Positions 30,322 through 38,277 are shown, numbered from the stretch's first letter. The stretch is DNA of 64,000 bases from Alphaproteobacteria bacterium (GCA_030425925.1 JAUHZO010000014.1:1-64000), one strand, 5' to 3'. Translations and numbers: made by a program. Notes: generated by a model from the letters alone, not told the origin.

Positions 30322-30372
30322 ATGCCGGACCCATTTGATGAAGTTGCAAAGCGTTTTGGACCTGCGCGATGA
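30322..30372 (+). other. Short ORF overlapping the start of the protease gene
   Basis: GAGGAG (30309-30314) sits seven bases before ATG at 30322, the best ribosome site in this gap. That ATG opens 16 codons (MPDPFDEVAKRFGPAR) ending in TGA at 30370-30372. The stop is one base before an in-frame ATG of the protease (30374). It could be a translational leader. Alternatively it is the true N-terminus, separated from the protease by a one-base frameshift, because the next residues in the other frame read DEMIDTFYRD. Confidence 0.4.
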
Positions 30373-31483
30373 AATGATTGACACGTTTTATCGCGACACC
30401 CTGAAAATCGACGATGTGGCCATGGCGCGGTTGCAAGTGGCCTCGTTGCCCGAAAGCCCGGCAGAACGCATGGCGGTGGGCGCGCGCTATCTGGGTCAGG
30501 GGCAGTTTGCGCTGGCCATTCGGCTGGATCGCCGACAGGGCAAGGCGGCGCGGGCAGCCGCCCGTTTCATCGACGCGCATTTCGGCGGGGATGACGAGGT
30601 GGACCTGTCGGTGCTTGACGTGTCGATCCCCAACCGTAAGCAGATGGTCGAAGCGGCGCAGGACGGTGGCGGAGGGGACCACGCAGGCGCAACCCGGGTG
30701 CGCCCCCTGCGGCTGGGCCACTCGATCAGCCATGAGGACGGCACCGCGGGCACGCTGGGCATGTTTGCCGAGCACACGGAATACGGCATCGTCGCCATTT
30801 CGAACGCCCATGTGCTGGCCCCGGTCAAGGATGCGCAGGCGGGTGACCATATCTATCAGCCCGGTGTCGCGGACGGGCGTCGCCGGGCGGCCAATCGCGT
30901 GGGACGGCTGGGCGATTTCGAGGTGCTTGGACGGACCGGGGCAAACCGGATGGACGCCGCCTTTCTGTACGGCCCGCGCGATACAGAGCTTTGCGCGATG
31001 AATTGCGATGGCTTTGAGGGCAACCGGATCCCCTCAGGCTTTGGCAGTCCGGACGAAGGCGCGCCGCTCAAGGCACCGATCCCCACCGACGATCTGACCG
31101 ACATCCTCGACGCGATGCGCGCCGAGGGTCGGGTGGCCAAGATCGGGCGCACCACAGGCTATACGACCGAACCCCTGCTGAACCTGACCATCGGGTTGCG
31201 CGATGTGACGGTGGGCGTGCCGGGCACGGGGAAATGCCGGTTCGATGACGTGATCGAGGTGGAATCACCTCTGGATGGGCCACATTTCAGCGCGAAGGGT
31301 GATTCGGGCTCGGTGTTGTATGTCGAACGTGAACTTGTGCCGTTCGGGCTGCTGTTTGCCAATGGCACCACCGAAAAGCGCGACCGCCGCAGCGGCGAGA
31401 TCAAGGGCACCAAGTTTGTGACCTATGCCTGCCATCTGCACGACGTATTCAGCTCTTATCAACTAGAACCGCTCACTCATTGA
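30338..31483 (+). CDS. Nal1-like trypsin-fold serine protease
   Basis: 381 residues from ATG at 30338; an ATG at 30374, coupled to the short leader ORF, is equally possible. Residues of a trypsin-like triad are in order: His 158 (AISNAHVLAP), Asp 206 (NRMDAAFL) and Ser 323 (AKGDSGSVLY). The pattern TAGTLG, HVLAP, GDHIYQPGVADG and NxMDAA resembles bacterial relatives of the plant NAL1 protease, including an N-terminal segment (about 55-100) that resembles their small prodomain-like fold. There is no signal peptide, so it is probably cytoplasmic. Two small genes follow closely. Its substrate is unknown. Confidence 0.72.
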   Translation: MKLQSVLDLRDEMIDTFYRDTLKIDDVAMARLQVASLPESPAERMAVGARYLGQGQFALAIRLDRRQGKAARAAARFIDAHFGGDDEVDLSVLDVSIPNRKQMVEAAQDGGGGDHAGATRVRPLRLGHSISHEDGTAGTLGMFAEHTEYGIVAISNAHVLAPVKDAQAGDHIYQPGVADGRRRAANRVGRLGDFEVLGRTGANRMDAAFLYGPRDTELCAMNCDGFEGNRIPSGFGSPDEGAPLKAPIPTDDLTDILDAMRAEGRVAKIGRTTGYTTEPLLNLTIGLRDVTVGVPGTGKCRFDDVIEVESPLDGPHFSAKGDSGSVLYVERELVPFGLLFANGTTEKRDRRSGEIKGTKFVTYACHLHDVFSSYQLEPLTH

Positions 31484-31511
31484 CCGGGGATTGGGCAAAG
31501 GCTACCTTGTC

Positions 31512-31745
31512 ATGATGAAACTCTCGGACCAGAAACGCAGACTCGAAGCCGCCTTGAGCGAGTTGCACTCGCTTGTTGCGGTGTATGTGGAGTTTGGCGA
31601 TCCGTCGGTGCTGGTTGTCAGCGTTGAAGACGAAGACGAGATGCACGAAGCGACGCAACTGGCCGCGATGGCCGGGATCCTTGCGCCGGTCGAGGTTGAG
31701 TTGCACCAGCCGCGCGCGGCCGTTGCCTTGAACGTGGCCGGTTGA
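31512..31745 (+). CDS. Small acidic protein downstream of the Nal1-like protease
   Basis: 77 residues from ATG at 31512 (a second ATG follows directly). An N-terminal basic helix (LSDQKRRLEAALSELHSL) leads to strand-like text (VAVYVEFGDPSVLVVSVEDE) and ends with PVEVELHQPRAAVALNV. No family is recognised. It begins 29 bases after the protease and ends about 115 bases before the secreted protein gene, suggesting one transcript. A role as partner or inhibitor of the protease is only a guess from position and size. Confidence 0.6.
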   Translation: MMKLSDQKRRLEAALSELHSLVAVYVEFGDPSVLVVSVEDEDEMHEATQLAAMAGILAPVEVELHQPRAAVALNVAG

Positions 31746-31858
31746 TCGGGGGCACGGTGGCGAATGGCGCGGTCGGGGTGTCCTTTTGGGGCACCTTGCG
31801 GCACCGCCTTGTCACCTCGTGTCGTGTAAAGCTGTGTCTCGTCAACTTGTACCAGGGA

Positions 31859-32557
31859 ATGAGACGCGCGGCGCTGGTCGGGCTCGGGATCTGCGCCCTC
31901 GCCTCGGGCGCAGTCGCGCAGAACAGCCTGCGTTCGGGACCGGTGCTGCTGGGCGATGTGTCCGGCCGAAACGTTCCGGATGTCGTGCTGGAGGCGGCAG
32001 AGGGATCTGTGCTGGCCGGTCTGGTCTTTCCCGAAACCGGGCAGGGCGCTTGCGCGCTCGGGCTGGAGCAGCGGCTTCCGGATGCAGCAGAGAAAGGCGA
32101 TGTGCTGTTGGCCGATTGCGCCCCTTTGCCGGAGGCGTCCGCGAAAGCCGTGCGCGTGCCGGAGGGGCGGGTGGCGACAGGGCTGCGCCTGTGTCTGGAC
32201 GGCGATCTGGAGCGGCTTGAAGGCGTGGCGCTCAGCACGCTGCCCACCTTCTGCGCCGCCGACCCGTCGCTTTATGTGGAACGTGATACGGGTCGGGCGT
32301 TTCGGGTTCGGACCACGGACGCGTCGGGGGCCCTGTTGCGTCCGCCCTGGCAATATGCGCGGTCCTGCGACAGCAGCGTGATTGCCCAAACCGTGTCGGA
32401 CGCGCGCGAGGGCTGCAAGCGCTGGCAGGACGTGTCGTCCTGCCCGCCGGGATTCGCCATGACGGGCGTTTCGCTGGCGCTGTCCACCCCGGACGACGGA
32501 AGGCCGGCGATCACGGCGTTGCAAGCACGCTGCCGGCCCCTTGTCACGCGCTACTGA
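31859..32557 (+). CDS. Secreted hypothetical protein with paired cysteines
   Basis: 232 residues from ATG at 31859, chosen because a signal peptide follows at once (MRRAALVGLGICALASGAVA, cleavage near AQN). The frame is open back to a TTG at 31742, but that extension has no protein-like text. The mature protein has about eight cysteines, several close together near the C-terminus (RSCDSS, EGCKRW, SSCPPG, ARCRPL), suggesting disulfides in the periplasm. No family is recognised. It is convergent with the methyltransferase gene, 12 bases apart. Confidence 0.6.
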   Translation: MRRAALVGLGICALASGAVAQNSLRSGPVLLGDVSGRNVPDVVLEAAEGSVLAGLVFPETGQGACALGLEQRLPDAAEKGDVLLADCAPLPEASAKAVRVPEGRVATGLRLCLDGDLERLEGVALSTLPTFCAADPSLYVERDTGRAFRVRTTDASGALLRPPWQYARSCDSSVIAQTVSDAREGCKRWQDVSSCPPGFAMTGVSLALSTPDDGRPAITALQARCRPLVTRY

Positions 32558-32569
32558 CGCACACGCCGC

Positions 32570-33622
32570 TCAGCCCCGACGACGACGGCCGCCGCGGCGG
32601 CCCGAGGTGGCACCGCCCTGTTCGTCGGCGGGCTTGTTGAACATGATCCATTCGCCGCCATGCGGGTCGTTGTTCGTCAGCAGGTTGGCGGCGCGGATCG
32701 CCTCCATCTCCTTGCCCGGGCGCGGGCGGGTAGAGCCGAGGCCGAACAGCGTGACAAAGGTTTCGTCGTCGATGTCCGCGGGCAGGATGATGCCGGCGGC
32801 CTCCACCTCGGCCTTCTTCTCGGCGATCCTGGCCTGGTTCACCGGCAGCGCCACCGGATTCATGATGGCCGATGTCATGCCGGCCCCCATGGCCATGGGC
32901 AGGAAGGCGTTGTTGATGCCGTGCCGGTTGGGCAGGCCGAACGAGATGTTGGACGCACCGCAGGTGGTGTTCACGCCCAGTTCCTCGCGCAGTTTGCGCA
33001 CCAGCGTGAACACCTGCTGACCGGCGGTGGCCATCGCGCCGATGGGCATCACCAGCGGGTCGACCACGATGTCATGCGCGGGGATGCCGAAATCGGCGGC
33101 GCGCTCCACGATCTTCTTGGCCACGGCAAAACGCACATCCGGATCCTCGGAGATCCCGGTGTCGTCGTTCGAGATCGCCACCACCGGCACGTTGTACTTC
33201 TTGACCAGCGGCAGGACGAATTCCAGCCGCTCTTCCTCGCCGGTGACGGAGTTGAGCAGCGGACGGCCTTCTGCCGCCTGCAGACCGGCCTCCAGCGCGG
33301 CGGGAACCGAGCTGTCGATGCACAGCGGCACGTCTACCAGCCCCTGCACCAGCTGGATCATCTTCGTCATCAGCGGCGGCTCGGTCTCGTTGGGATTGGG
33401 GTTGGAGTTGTAGACCACGCCCGCGTTCACATCCAGCACCGTGGCCCCGGCGGCGACCTGCGCCACCGCGTCGGATTCCACGGTCGAGAAATCGCCGGCC
33501 TCCAGTTCGGCGGCCAGTTTCTTGCGGCCGGTGGGGTTGATCCGCTCCCCGATCACGCAGAACGGCTCGTCAAAGCCGATCACGGCGGTCTTGGTCTTGG
33601 ATTCGATCACGGTGCGGGTCAT
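32570..33622 (-). CDS. Methyltetrahydrofolate:corrinoid methyltransferase family protein
   Basis: 350 residues. It has a pterin-binding TIM-barrel of the dihydropteroate-synthase/MetH-domain type: FCVIGERINPTGRKKLAAEL (about 21-40), GATVLDVNAG, then IDSSVPAALEAGL, NSVTGEEERL, DPLVMPIG and NISFGLPNRHGINNAFL. In MtgA/AcsE-like enzymes this domain moves a methyl group between a corrinoid protein and tetrahydrofolate. The basic tail (SGRRGGRRRRG) is unusual. A methylene-THF reductase lies in the same cluster, but no B12-binding corrinoid protein is nearby. Probably part of demethylation of a methylated compound; the substrate is unknown. Confidence 0.82.
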   Translation of the reverse strand: MTRTVIESKTKTAVIGFDEPFCVIGERINPTGRKKLAAELEAGDFSTVESDAVAQVAAGATVLDVNAGVVYNSNPNPNETEPPLMTKMIQLVQGLVDVPLCIDSSVPAALEAGLQAAEGRPLLNSVTGEEERLEFVLPLVKKYNVPVVAISNDDTGISEDPDVRFAVAKKIVERAADFGIPAHDIVVDPLVMPIGAMATAGQQVFTLVRKLREELGVNTTCGASNISFGLPNRHGINNAFLPMAMGAGMTSAIMNPVALPVNQARIAEKKAEVEAAGIILPADIDDETFVTLFGLGSTRPRPGKEMEAIRAANLLTNNDPHGGEWIMFNKPADEQGGATSGRRGGRRRRG

Positions 33623-33927
33623 GTGCGGCGCCTTCTTGGAGCGGTTTCAACTTTGCGACGATATGCGGCGATTCCGGGGCAATGGCATCCAGCAAAACGA
33701 CGCAAGAGATCATGAAAAAGACCCCTACCAGATGCCCGCCGGGTTTCCGAGGGCGGGCGCCGTGAAATCTGCTCAGCACCAAGGTGAGCCGCGCTCATGC
33801 CCGTCCGGAAAAGGCCCTGCCGCTGTGAGCGGGCGCACAGACGCGGCGGGGGGCCGGGGCCAGTCTGGCGGGGTGACCGGCCGCATGGGGCGGTGCGGCG
33901 CAGACAAGGCTATACTGGAAAAACATT
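33623..33927. other. Structured 305-base gap between the methyltransferase and the gene at 33928
   Basis: No gene is convincing. On the plus strand GCCCGCC (33734-33740) pairs with GGCGGGC (33752-33758), and ATGC (33732-33735) could close against GCAT (33883-33886). Two segments faintly resemble cobalamin-riboswitch parts: CCCTGCCGCTGTGAGCGG at 33815-33832, and a B12-box-like AGTCTGG...GACCGGCC at 33862-33882. The match is partial, with an altered loop. If real it would lie in the leader of the 33928 gene. Confidence 0.25.
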
Positions 33928-34296
33928 ATGTCTGATCAGGATTTGGCAATCATCATCCGGGGCGCACTGGGCGTTGTCGGGCTCGACAATGGCGCCATTG
34001 ATGCGTTGATTGCGGGGGAACTGAAGGAGGCGGCGCTTGCGTCCAACGCGGCCTCGACCCAGATGACCAACAACGCGACAGCGTTCCGCGACGACCTCGA
34101 CCACCGCCTGACCCAGGCGGGGGCCGTCTGGTCGCCTCCGGTCTACAACCTCGCAGGCCTCGGGTTGACCATGGGCGTCAAGATGGTGGCCACCGAAGAA
34201 CTGGCGGCCATCCGCACCCATGCCGGAACCCCCGGCTTTGACGGGGCCAAGGCGGTGACCAACATGCTGCGCATCGTCAAGGCGATCGAGCGCTGA
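33928..34296 (+). CDS. Hypothetical protein inside the one-carbon cluster
   Basis: 122 residues. N-terminal hydrophobic and acidic helices (LAIIIRGALGVVGLDNGAID) are followed by an Asn/Thr-rich turn, then PPVYNLAGLGLTMGVKMVAT and a helical C-terminus. There is no signal peptide or membrane segment. It is convergent with the HAD gene, 6 bases apart, and divergent from the methyltransferase gene across the structured gap. No family is recognised. Confidence 0.6.
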   Translation: MSDQDLAIIIRGALGVVGLDNGAIDALIAGELKEAALASNAASTQMTNNATAFRDDLDHRLTQAGAVWSPPVYNLAGLGLTMGVKMVATEELAAIRTHAGTPGFDGAKAVTNMLRIVKAIER

Positions 34297-34302
34297 GCGG
34301 CG

Positions 34303-34950
34303 TCAGGCCGGTTGTGACAGCAGCGCGTCCAGCGCAGGATCGGCGAAATCGGCAATGCTCATCCGCGCGCCGGCCTCGCGCAGGCGGGCATCGGGCAGGC
34401 TGGAGCGGATGCCAACGGTGAACGCTCCGGCCCGCTGCGCCGCGCGCAGGCCCGAGGGGCTGTCCTCGAACGCGATGCAGTGCTGCGGCGGCACGTCCAG
34501 CCGCTGCATCGCGGCCAGATAGGGGGCGGGATCGGGTTTGCCGCGGACGCATTCGTCGCCGATGATCAGCGTGGTCAGGCGGGAGGTCAGGCCCAGGGCG
34601 GCCAGCATCGCCCGGGCGTTCAGCCGCGGTGCGTTGGTGACCACTGCCATCGGCCAGCCCGCAGCCTCGGCCCGGTCCAGCAGCGCCAGCAGCCCGGGCA
34701 TCGGGTCCGCGCTCTGGCCCAGGCGGGCGCGAAACCGCGCCTCCTTTTCCTCGGACAGGGCTTGGGCGTCTTCGTCCGGGAAATGCCGGGCAAAGATGTC
34801 GGCATTCTGGTGGCCATGGATGTGGCGCAGGTAGAACGCCTCGTCGATCACGCGGCCGCGTTCGGCAAACAGGTCGCGGAACACCGCCACGTGATGTGGA
34901 TCGGACAGCAGCAGCGTGCCGTCCAGATCAAAGAGCAGGGCGCGGGGCAA
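34303..34950 (-). CDS. HAD-superfamily phosphatase, subfamily IA
   Basis: 215 residues. HAD motif I is FDLDGTLLLSD (nucleophile Asp near 8), motif II is VVTNAP (about 101-106), motif III includes GKPDPAPYL (Lys near 138) and motif IV FEDSPSGLRAA (about 160-170). The helical cap between motifs I and II is the C1 type of phosphoglycolate phosphatase and beta-phosphoglucomutase relatives. It hydrolyses a small phosphate ester; the substrate is unassigned. It follows the methylene-THF reductase on the same strand by 9 bases, so it is probably in that operon. Confidence 0.88.
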   Translation of the reverse strand: MPRALLFDLDGTLLLSDPHHVAVFRDLFAERGRVIDEAFYLRHIHGHQNADIFARHFPDEDAQALSEEKEARFRARLGQSADPMPGLLALLDRAEAAGWPMAVVTNAPRLNARAMLAALGLTSRLTTLIIGDECVRGKPDPAPYLAAMQRLDVPPQHCIAFEDSPSGLRAAQRAGAFTVGIRSSLPDARLREAGARMSIADFADPALDALLSQPA

Positions 34951-34959
34951 GGTGCCGGG

Positions 34960-35889
34960 TCAGCCCGCAGGCTGCGCCGGACGGCCCGCCTCGCCGCCAT
35001 TCTCCATCGCCCAGGTGGCATTGGTCTTGATGCCGCCCAGCGGGAAGAAGTGCACGCGTTCGATGTTGAACCCCGGAGTCGCGGCCTTGTGCGCGGCAAG
35101 GGCCGACAGCACCTCGGTGGGCTCGTAGGGCAGCAGCAGCTTGGAGACGTCCATCGCGCGTTTTTGCAGCACCTTGAGCGACGGGCCGACGCCACAGGCA
35201 ATGGCGAACTTGATCAGGGTCTGCAGCTTGGCCGGACCGGCGATGCCGATATGGATGGGCAGGGTGATGCCCTCGGCGGCCAGACGATCGGCCCAGGCGA
35301 TGATCGGGCCCGCGTCAAAGGCGAACTGCGTGGCCAGGGCCATCTGCGCATCGGTGCGGCTGGCGAAATCGTTCTTCCAGCGCAGCGCGTCCATCACCAT
35401 CTTGTCGCCGCCATCCGGGTCGATGTCGCGGTTGCCTTCCGGGTGGCCCGCCACGTGCAGCCGCTTGAACCCGGCCTTGTCGAACAGCCCGGTTTCCATC
35501 AGCTGCATCGAGCTGTGGAAATCGCCATGCGGCTGCGCCACGCCCCCGGCCAGAAGCAGCGCCTGCTCGACCCCGGCCTCGCCCTGGTACATGGCGATCC
35601 AGTTCTCCAGCGTGGCGGCGTCCTTGATGATGCGCGCAGGAAAATGCGGCATCACCGCATAGCCTTCGTCGGCAAGCCGCTTTGCGGTGCGCACCATGTC
35701 CTCGATGGCGGTGCCCTCGATATGGGCGATGTAGACCCGGGTGCCCGCGGGCAGCAGGGCGCGGAAATCCTCGACCTTTTCGGCGGTGCGCGGCATCACC
35801 TCGATGGAGTAGCCATCCAGGAACGCTTCGAGTGCGCCATTGCCGGCCTTGGGGGCCTCGTCACGCTTGCGGAAGTTCAGAAGTGCCAT
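34960..35889 (-). CDS. Methylenetetrahydrofolate reductase-like protein
   Basis: 309 residues from ATG at 35889, with AAGGAG seven bases upstream. It reduces 5,10-methylene-THF to methyl-THF, or runs in reverse when methyl groups are oxidised. MetF-type TIM-barrel text is clear: YSIEVMPRTAEKVEDF near the start, YIAHIEGTAIEDMVRTAKRL, LLLAGGVAQPHGDFHSSMQL, and VAGHPEGNRDID (about 152-163, typical of the FAD site). The start SIEVMPR differs from the FEFFPP of housekeeping MetF, so it is a divergent subgroup. With the methyltransferase it suggests folate-linked demethylation. Confidence 0.82.
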   Translation of the reverse strand: MALLNFRKRDEAPKAGNGALEAFLDGYSIEVMPRTAEKVEDFRALLPAGTRVYIAHIEGTAIEDMVRTAKRLADEGYAVMPHFPARIIKDAATLENWIAMYQGEAGVEQALLLAGGVAQPHGDFHSSMQLMETGLFDKAGFKRLHVAGHPEGNRDIDPDGGDKMVMDALRWKNDFASRTDAQMALATQFAFDAGPIIAWADRLAAEGITLPIHIGIAGPAKLQTLIKFAIACGVGPSLKVLQKRAMDVSKLLLPYEPTEVLSALAAHKAATPGFNIERVHFFPLGGIKTNATWAMENGGEAGRPAQPAG

Positions 35890-35917
35890 GAGCGTCTCCT
35901 TCAGGGTCATTCGGGCG

Positions 35918-36229
35918 TCACGCCCCGGCGGCGACGGCCCAGCCGTCATTGTCGATCAGCGCCTTGAGGCGGCTGGTGTCGTATTCGGTGTCAAGCCGCG
36001 CGGCCTCGGCCTTGGCGACGTCGTCGGGGTCGCCATCCACCTCGTAGGGCGCGGCCTTGCGCCATTCGGCGAGATAGGCATCGGTTTCCGCCGCCCCGGT
36101 CTTCATCGCAGCGCGGTCGATGGCCTGTTCGAACCGTTCCGGCAGCGGCACCTTGGAGCCACGCCGCCCCTTGCCCACGATGACCTGGGCAGGGATGTCG
36201 CGCCAATAGACGATGGTGACCTCGGGCAT
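35918..36229 (-). CDS. Small 'virulence factor' domain protein
   Basis: 103 residues. The start MPEVTIVYWRDIPAQVIVGK and the segment RFEQAIDRAAMKTGAAETDA match the small family labelled Virulence_fact, whose name comes from an old screen and says little. Related clusters, as far as I recall, place it next to methylene-THF reductase and corrinoid-activation genes in Roseobacters. It is 28 bases upstream of the reductase on the same strand and is probably first in that operon. Function unknown; a role in folate-linked methyl transfer is inferred from context. Confidence 0.75.
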   Translation of the reverse strand: MPEVTIVYWRDIPAQVIVGKGRRGSKVPLPERFEQAIDRAAMKTGAAETDAYLAEWRKAAPYEVDGDPDDVAKAEAARLDTEYDTSRLKALIDNDGWAVAAGA

Positions 36230-36267
36230 GTCGCTGATTCCTCTCGACGGTAGCGTTTCTTTACAGA

Positions 36268-36295
36268 CCGCGGCTGCCCCGCCGCGGCCGTTTTT
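36268..36295 (+). terminator. Terminator-like hairpin in the leader before the sulfotransferase gene
   Basis: CCGCGGC (36268-36274) pairs with GCCGCGG (36281-36287) across a 6-base loop, followed after three bases by TTTTT (36291-36295). The U-run is on the plus strand, yet no plus-strand gene ends nearby. It may attenuate transcription into the gene at 36428. Confidence 0.45.
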
Positions 36296-36323
36296 CGACC
36301 GATGCCGCATCATCCGCGACCTG

Positions 36324-36343
36324 CCGCCCGCCGGGGCGGTTTT
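36324..36343 (+). terminator. Second terminator-like hairpin before the sulfotransferase gene
   Basis: CCGCCC (36324-36329) pairs with GGGCGG (36334-36339) across a 4-base loop, followed by TTTT (36340-36343). It lies 28 bases after the previous hairpin in the same orientation. Confidence 0.45.
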
Positions 36344-36427
36344 GGGTTGAGCCATGGGGGGCTTCGTGTACAAATAGGGCAAGAGCCCCGCGACAACAAC
36401 AATGCCACCAGGGCCGAGCAGAACAGA

Positions 36428-37132
36428 ATGGTTATCGCGATAGACGCGCACAGACTGGCCTATATGGCCTTGCCGAAAGCGGGTTGCTCTTCGGTCAAGC
36501 AGGCCTTGGCCTCGGTCGATCCCGATGTGGTGATCCCGCCCGGGCGCGAGGTCACCCATTTCACCTGGCACGAGCTTTATCCGACACGGCGCTTTCGCCC
36601 GCATCGCTGGGCCGAATATCGCGAGTATTGGCGGTTCTGCGTCGTGCGCGATCCGTTCAAGCGGCTGATGTCGGTCTACACCAACCGGGTGCTGCAATTC
36701 GACGACCTGCGCAAGAGCGCGCGCATCCGCGAGGGGCAGGGCGGCCTGACCACCGATCCCGATCCGGATTTCTTCTTTCAGAACCTCGACGCCTACAAGC
36801 ACGCTTCGTCCTCGATCAAGCATCACGCGCTGGACGCCTGGCTGTTTCTGGGCCCCGATCTGGGCCGGAGCAGCTATAACCGCGTCTACCGGACCGAGGA
36901 TTTCGACGCGCTGGCCTGGGACCTTGGCCTGCTGACCCGGTCCGAGGTGATCATGCCGCGCAGCAATTCCAGCGAGGCCAAGCTGACCGCGGCCCATCTG
37001 AGCGGCCGCACCATCGACGCGCTGCGCCCGTTCCTGGACCGGGAATACAGCTATCTCAAGGACTTCTACATAAATCCGTTTGGACGAAGGATTTATGACG
37101 CTTGCGTGACGCCGATCCGCCGCGTATCCTGA
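36428..37132 (+). CDS. Sulfotransferase family protein
   Basis: 234 residues from ATG at 36428. It would transfer sulfate from PAPS to a hydroxyl, usually on a glycan. The 5'-phosphosulfate loop appears as LPKAGCSSVKQAL (about 17-29), and the 3'-phosphate motif as FCVVRDPFKRLMSVYTN (about 75-91); both fit the Sulfotransfer_2 group. A basic substrate region follows. No signal or membrane segment is seen. It is preceded by two terminator-like hairpins and followed 33 bases later by the Ppx/GppA gene. The acceptor is unknown. Confidence 0.85.
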   Translation: MVIAIDAHRLAYMALPKAGCSSVKQALASVDPDVVIPPGREVTHFTWHELYPTRRFRPHRWAEYREYWRFCVVRDPFKRLMSVYTNRVLQFDDLRKSARIREGQGGLTTDPDPDFFFQNLDAYKHASSSIKHHALDAWLFLGPDLGRSSYNRVYRTEDFDALAWDLGLLTRSEVIMPRSNSSEAKLTAAHLSGRTIDALRPFLDREYSYLKDFYINPFGRRIYDACVTPIRRVS

Positions 37133-37164
37133 TCCCAAGTTGATATCGGAAAGGCGCAAGCAAG

Positions 37165-38277
37165 ATGGCGCCAAAGCGTCCCAGAGGTGCGGGCGCTTTC
37201 CCGAAACCGGTCGAGAGTCCCGTACCCGCTCCGCCGGATCCGCACGCGCTTTATGCCGCGCTGGATCTGGGCACAAACAGTTGCCGCATGCTGATTGCCC
37301 AGCCCAAGGGCAGTCAGTTCCATGTGGTCGACAGCTTCTCGAAGTCGGTCCAGCTGGGCCAGGGGCTCGAGAAGTCCGGGCGGCTGAACCGCAGCGCCAT
37401 GGCTCGCACCGTGGCGGCCCTGAAAGTGTGCAAGCAGAAGATCGACAGGCACCGCGTCGCCCAGATGCGGCTGGTGGCGACCGAGGCCTGCCGCCGCGCG
37501 CAGAATGCGGGCGAGTTCATCCGCCAGGTCCGGCGCGAAACCGGCCTGCCGCTGGAAATCATCCAGCCCGAGGAAGAGGCGCGGCTTGCGGTAATTTCCT
37601 GCGCGCCGCTGGTCTCGACCAAGACCGAACAGCTTCTGGTCGTCGATATCGGCGGCGGTTCCACCGAACTGGTCTGGATCGACCTGGGCCAGGTGGCCCC
37701 GCGCGAACGGCCCCGCGCGATCATGCGCCTGCATGCCGGGTTCCACCCGCCAGAAAGCCCGTTTCCCGCCGCCAGGGTGGTGGACTGGATCAGCGTACCT
37801 CTGGGGGTGGCGACGCTGCGCGACATGTTCTCGGATGTCGACAGCGATGCCGCCCGCTATGCGCTGATGAGCTGCCATTTCGAGGAAAGCCTGGCCGAGT
37901 TTGCGCCCTACAAGGACGAACAGGCGCGCGCGGGCTTTCAGATCGTGGGCACCTCGGGCACGGTGACCACGGTTGCCGCGTCGCATCTGGGGCTCAAGCG
38001 GTATGACCGCACCAAGGTGGACGGGCTGCGCATGTCGTCCGACCAGATCGAGGCGGTGATCCGGCGTTACCTTGCCCTGGGCCCCGCCGGGCGGCGGCGC
38101 GATCCGCGCATCGGCCCGGACCGGCACGCGCTGATCATGAGCGGGTCGGCGATCCTGCAGGCGCTCTTGCGGCTCTGGCCGACGGACCGGCTGTCGGTGG
38201 CGGACCGGGGCCTGCGCGAGGGGCTGCTTTACGCGCAGATGTCGGCGGACGGCGTGCTGGAGGACGGGCCGCTCTGA
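37165..38277 (+). CDS. Ppx/GppA family phosphatase
   Basis: 370 residues. These actin-fold enzymes hydrolyse polyphosphate or pppGpp. Phosphate loops are visible: ALDLGTNSCRMLIAQ (about 31-45) and VVDIGGGSTELVW (about 158-170). The C-terminal HD-like domain of long Ppx proteins is absent, so this is the short form, for which exopolyphosphatase and pppGpp hydrolase roles cannot be told apart from sequence. A basic, proline-rich N-terminus of about 28 residues precedes the fold. In related genomes it often lies just before rlmE; here only a DUF1428 gene on the other strand separates them. Confidence 0.9.
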   Translation: MAPKRPRGAGAFPKPVESPVPAPPDPHALYAALDLGTNSCRMLIAQPKGSQFHVVDSFSKSVQLGQGLEKSGRLNRSAMARTVAALKVCKQKIDRHRVAQMRLVATEACRRAQNAGEFIRQVRRETGLPLEIIQPEEEARLAVISCAPLVSTKTEQLLVVDIGGGSTELVWIDLGQVAPRERPRAIMRLHAGFHPPESPFPAARVVDWISVPLGVATLRDMFSDVDSDAARYALMSCHFEESLAEFAPYKDEQARAGFQIVGTSGTVTTVAASHLGLKRYDRTKVDGLRMSSDQIEAVIRRYLALGPAGRRRDPRIGPDRHALIMSGSAILQALLRLWPTDRLSVADRGLREGLLYAQMSADGVLEDGPL

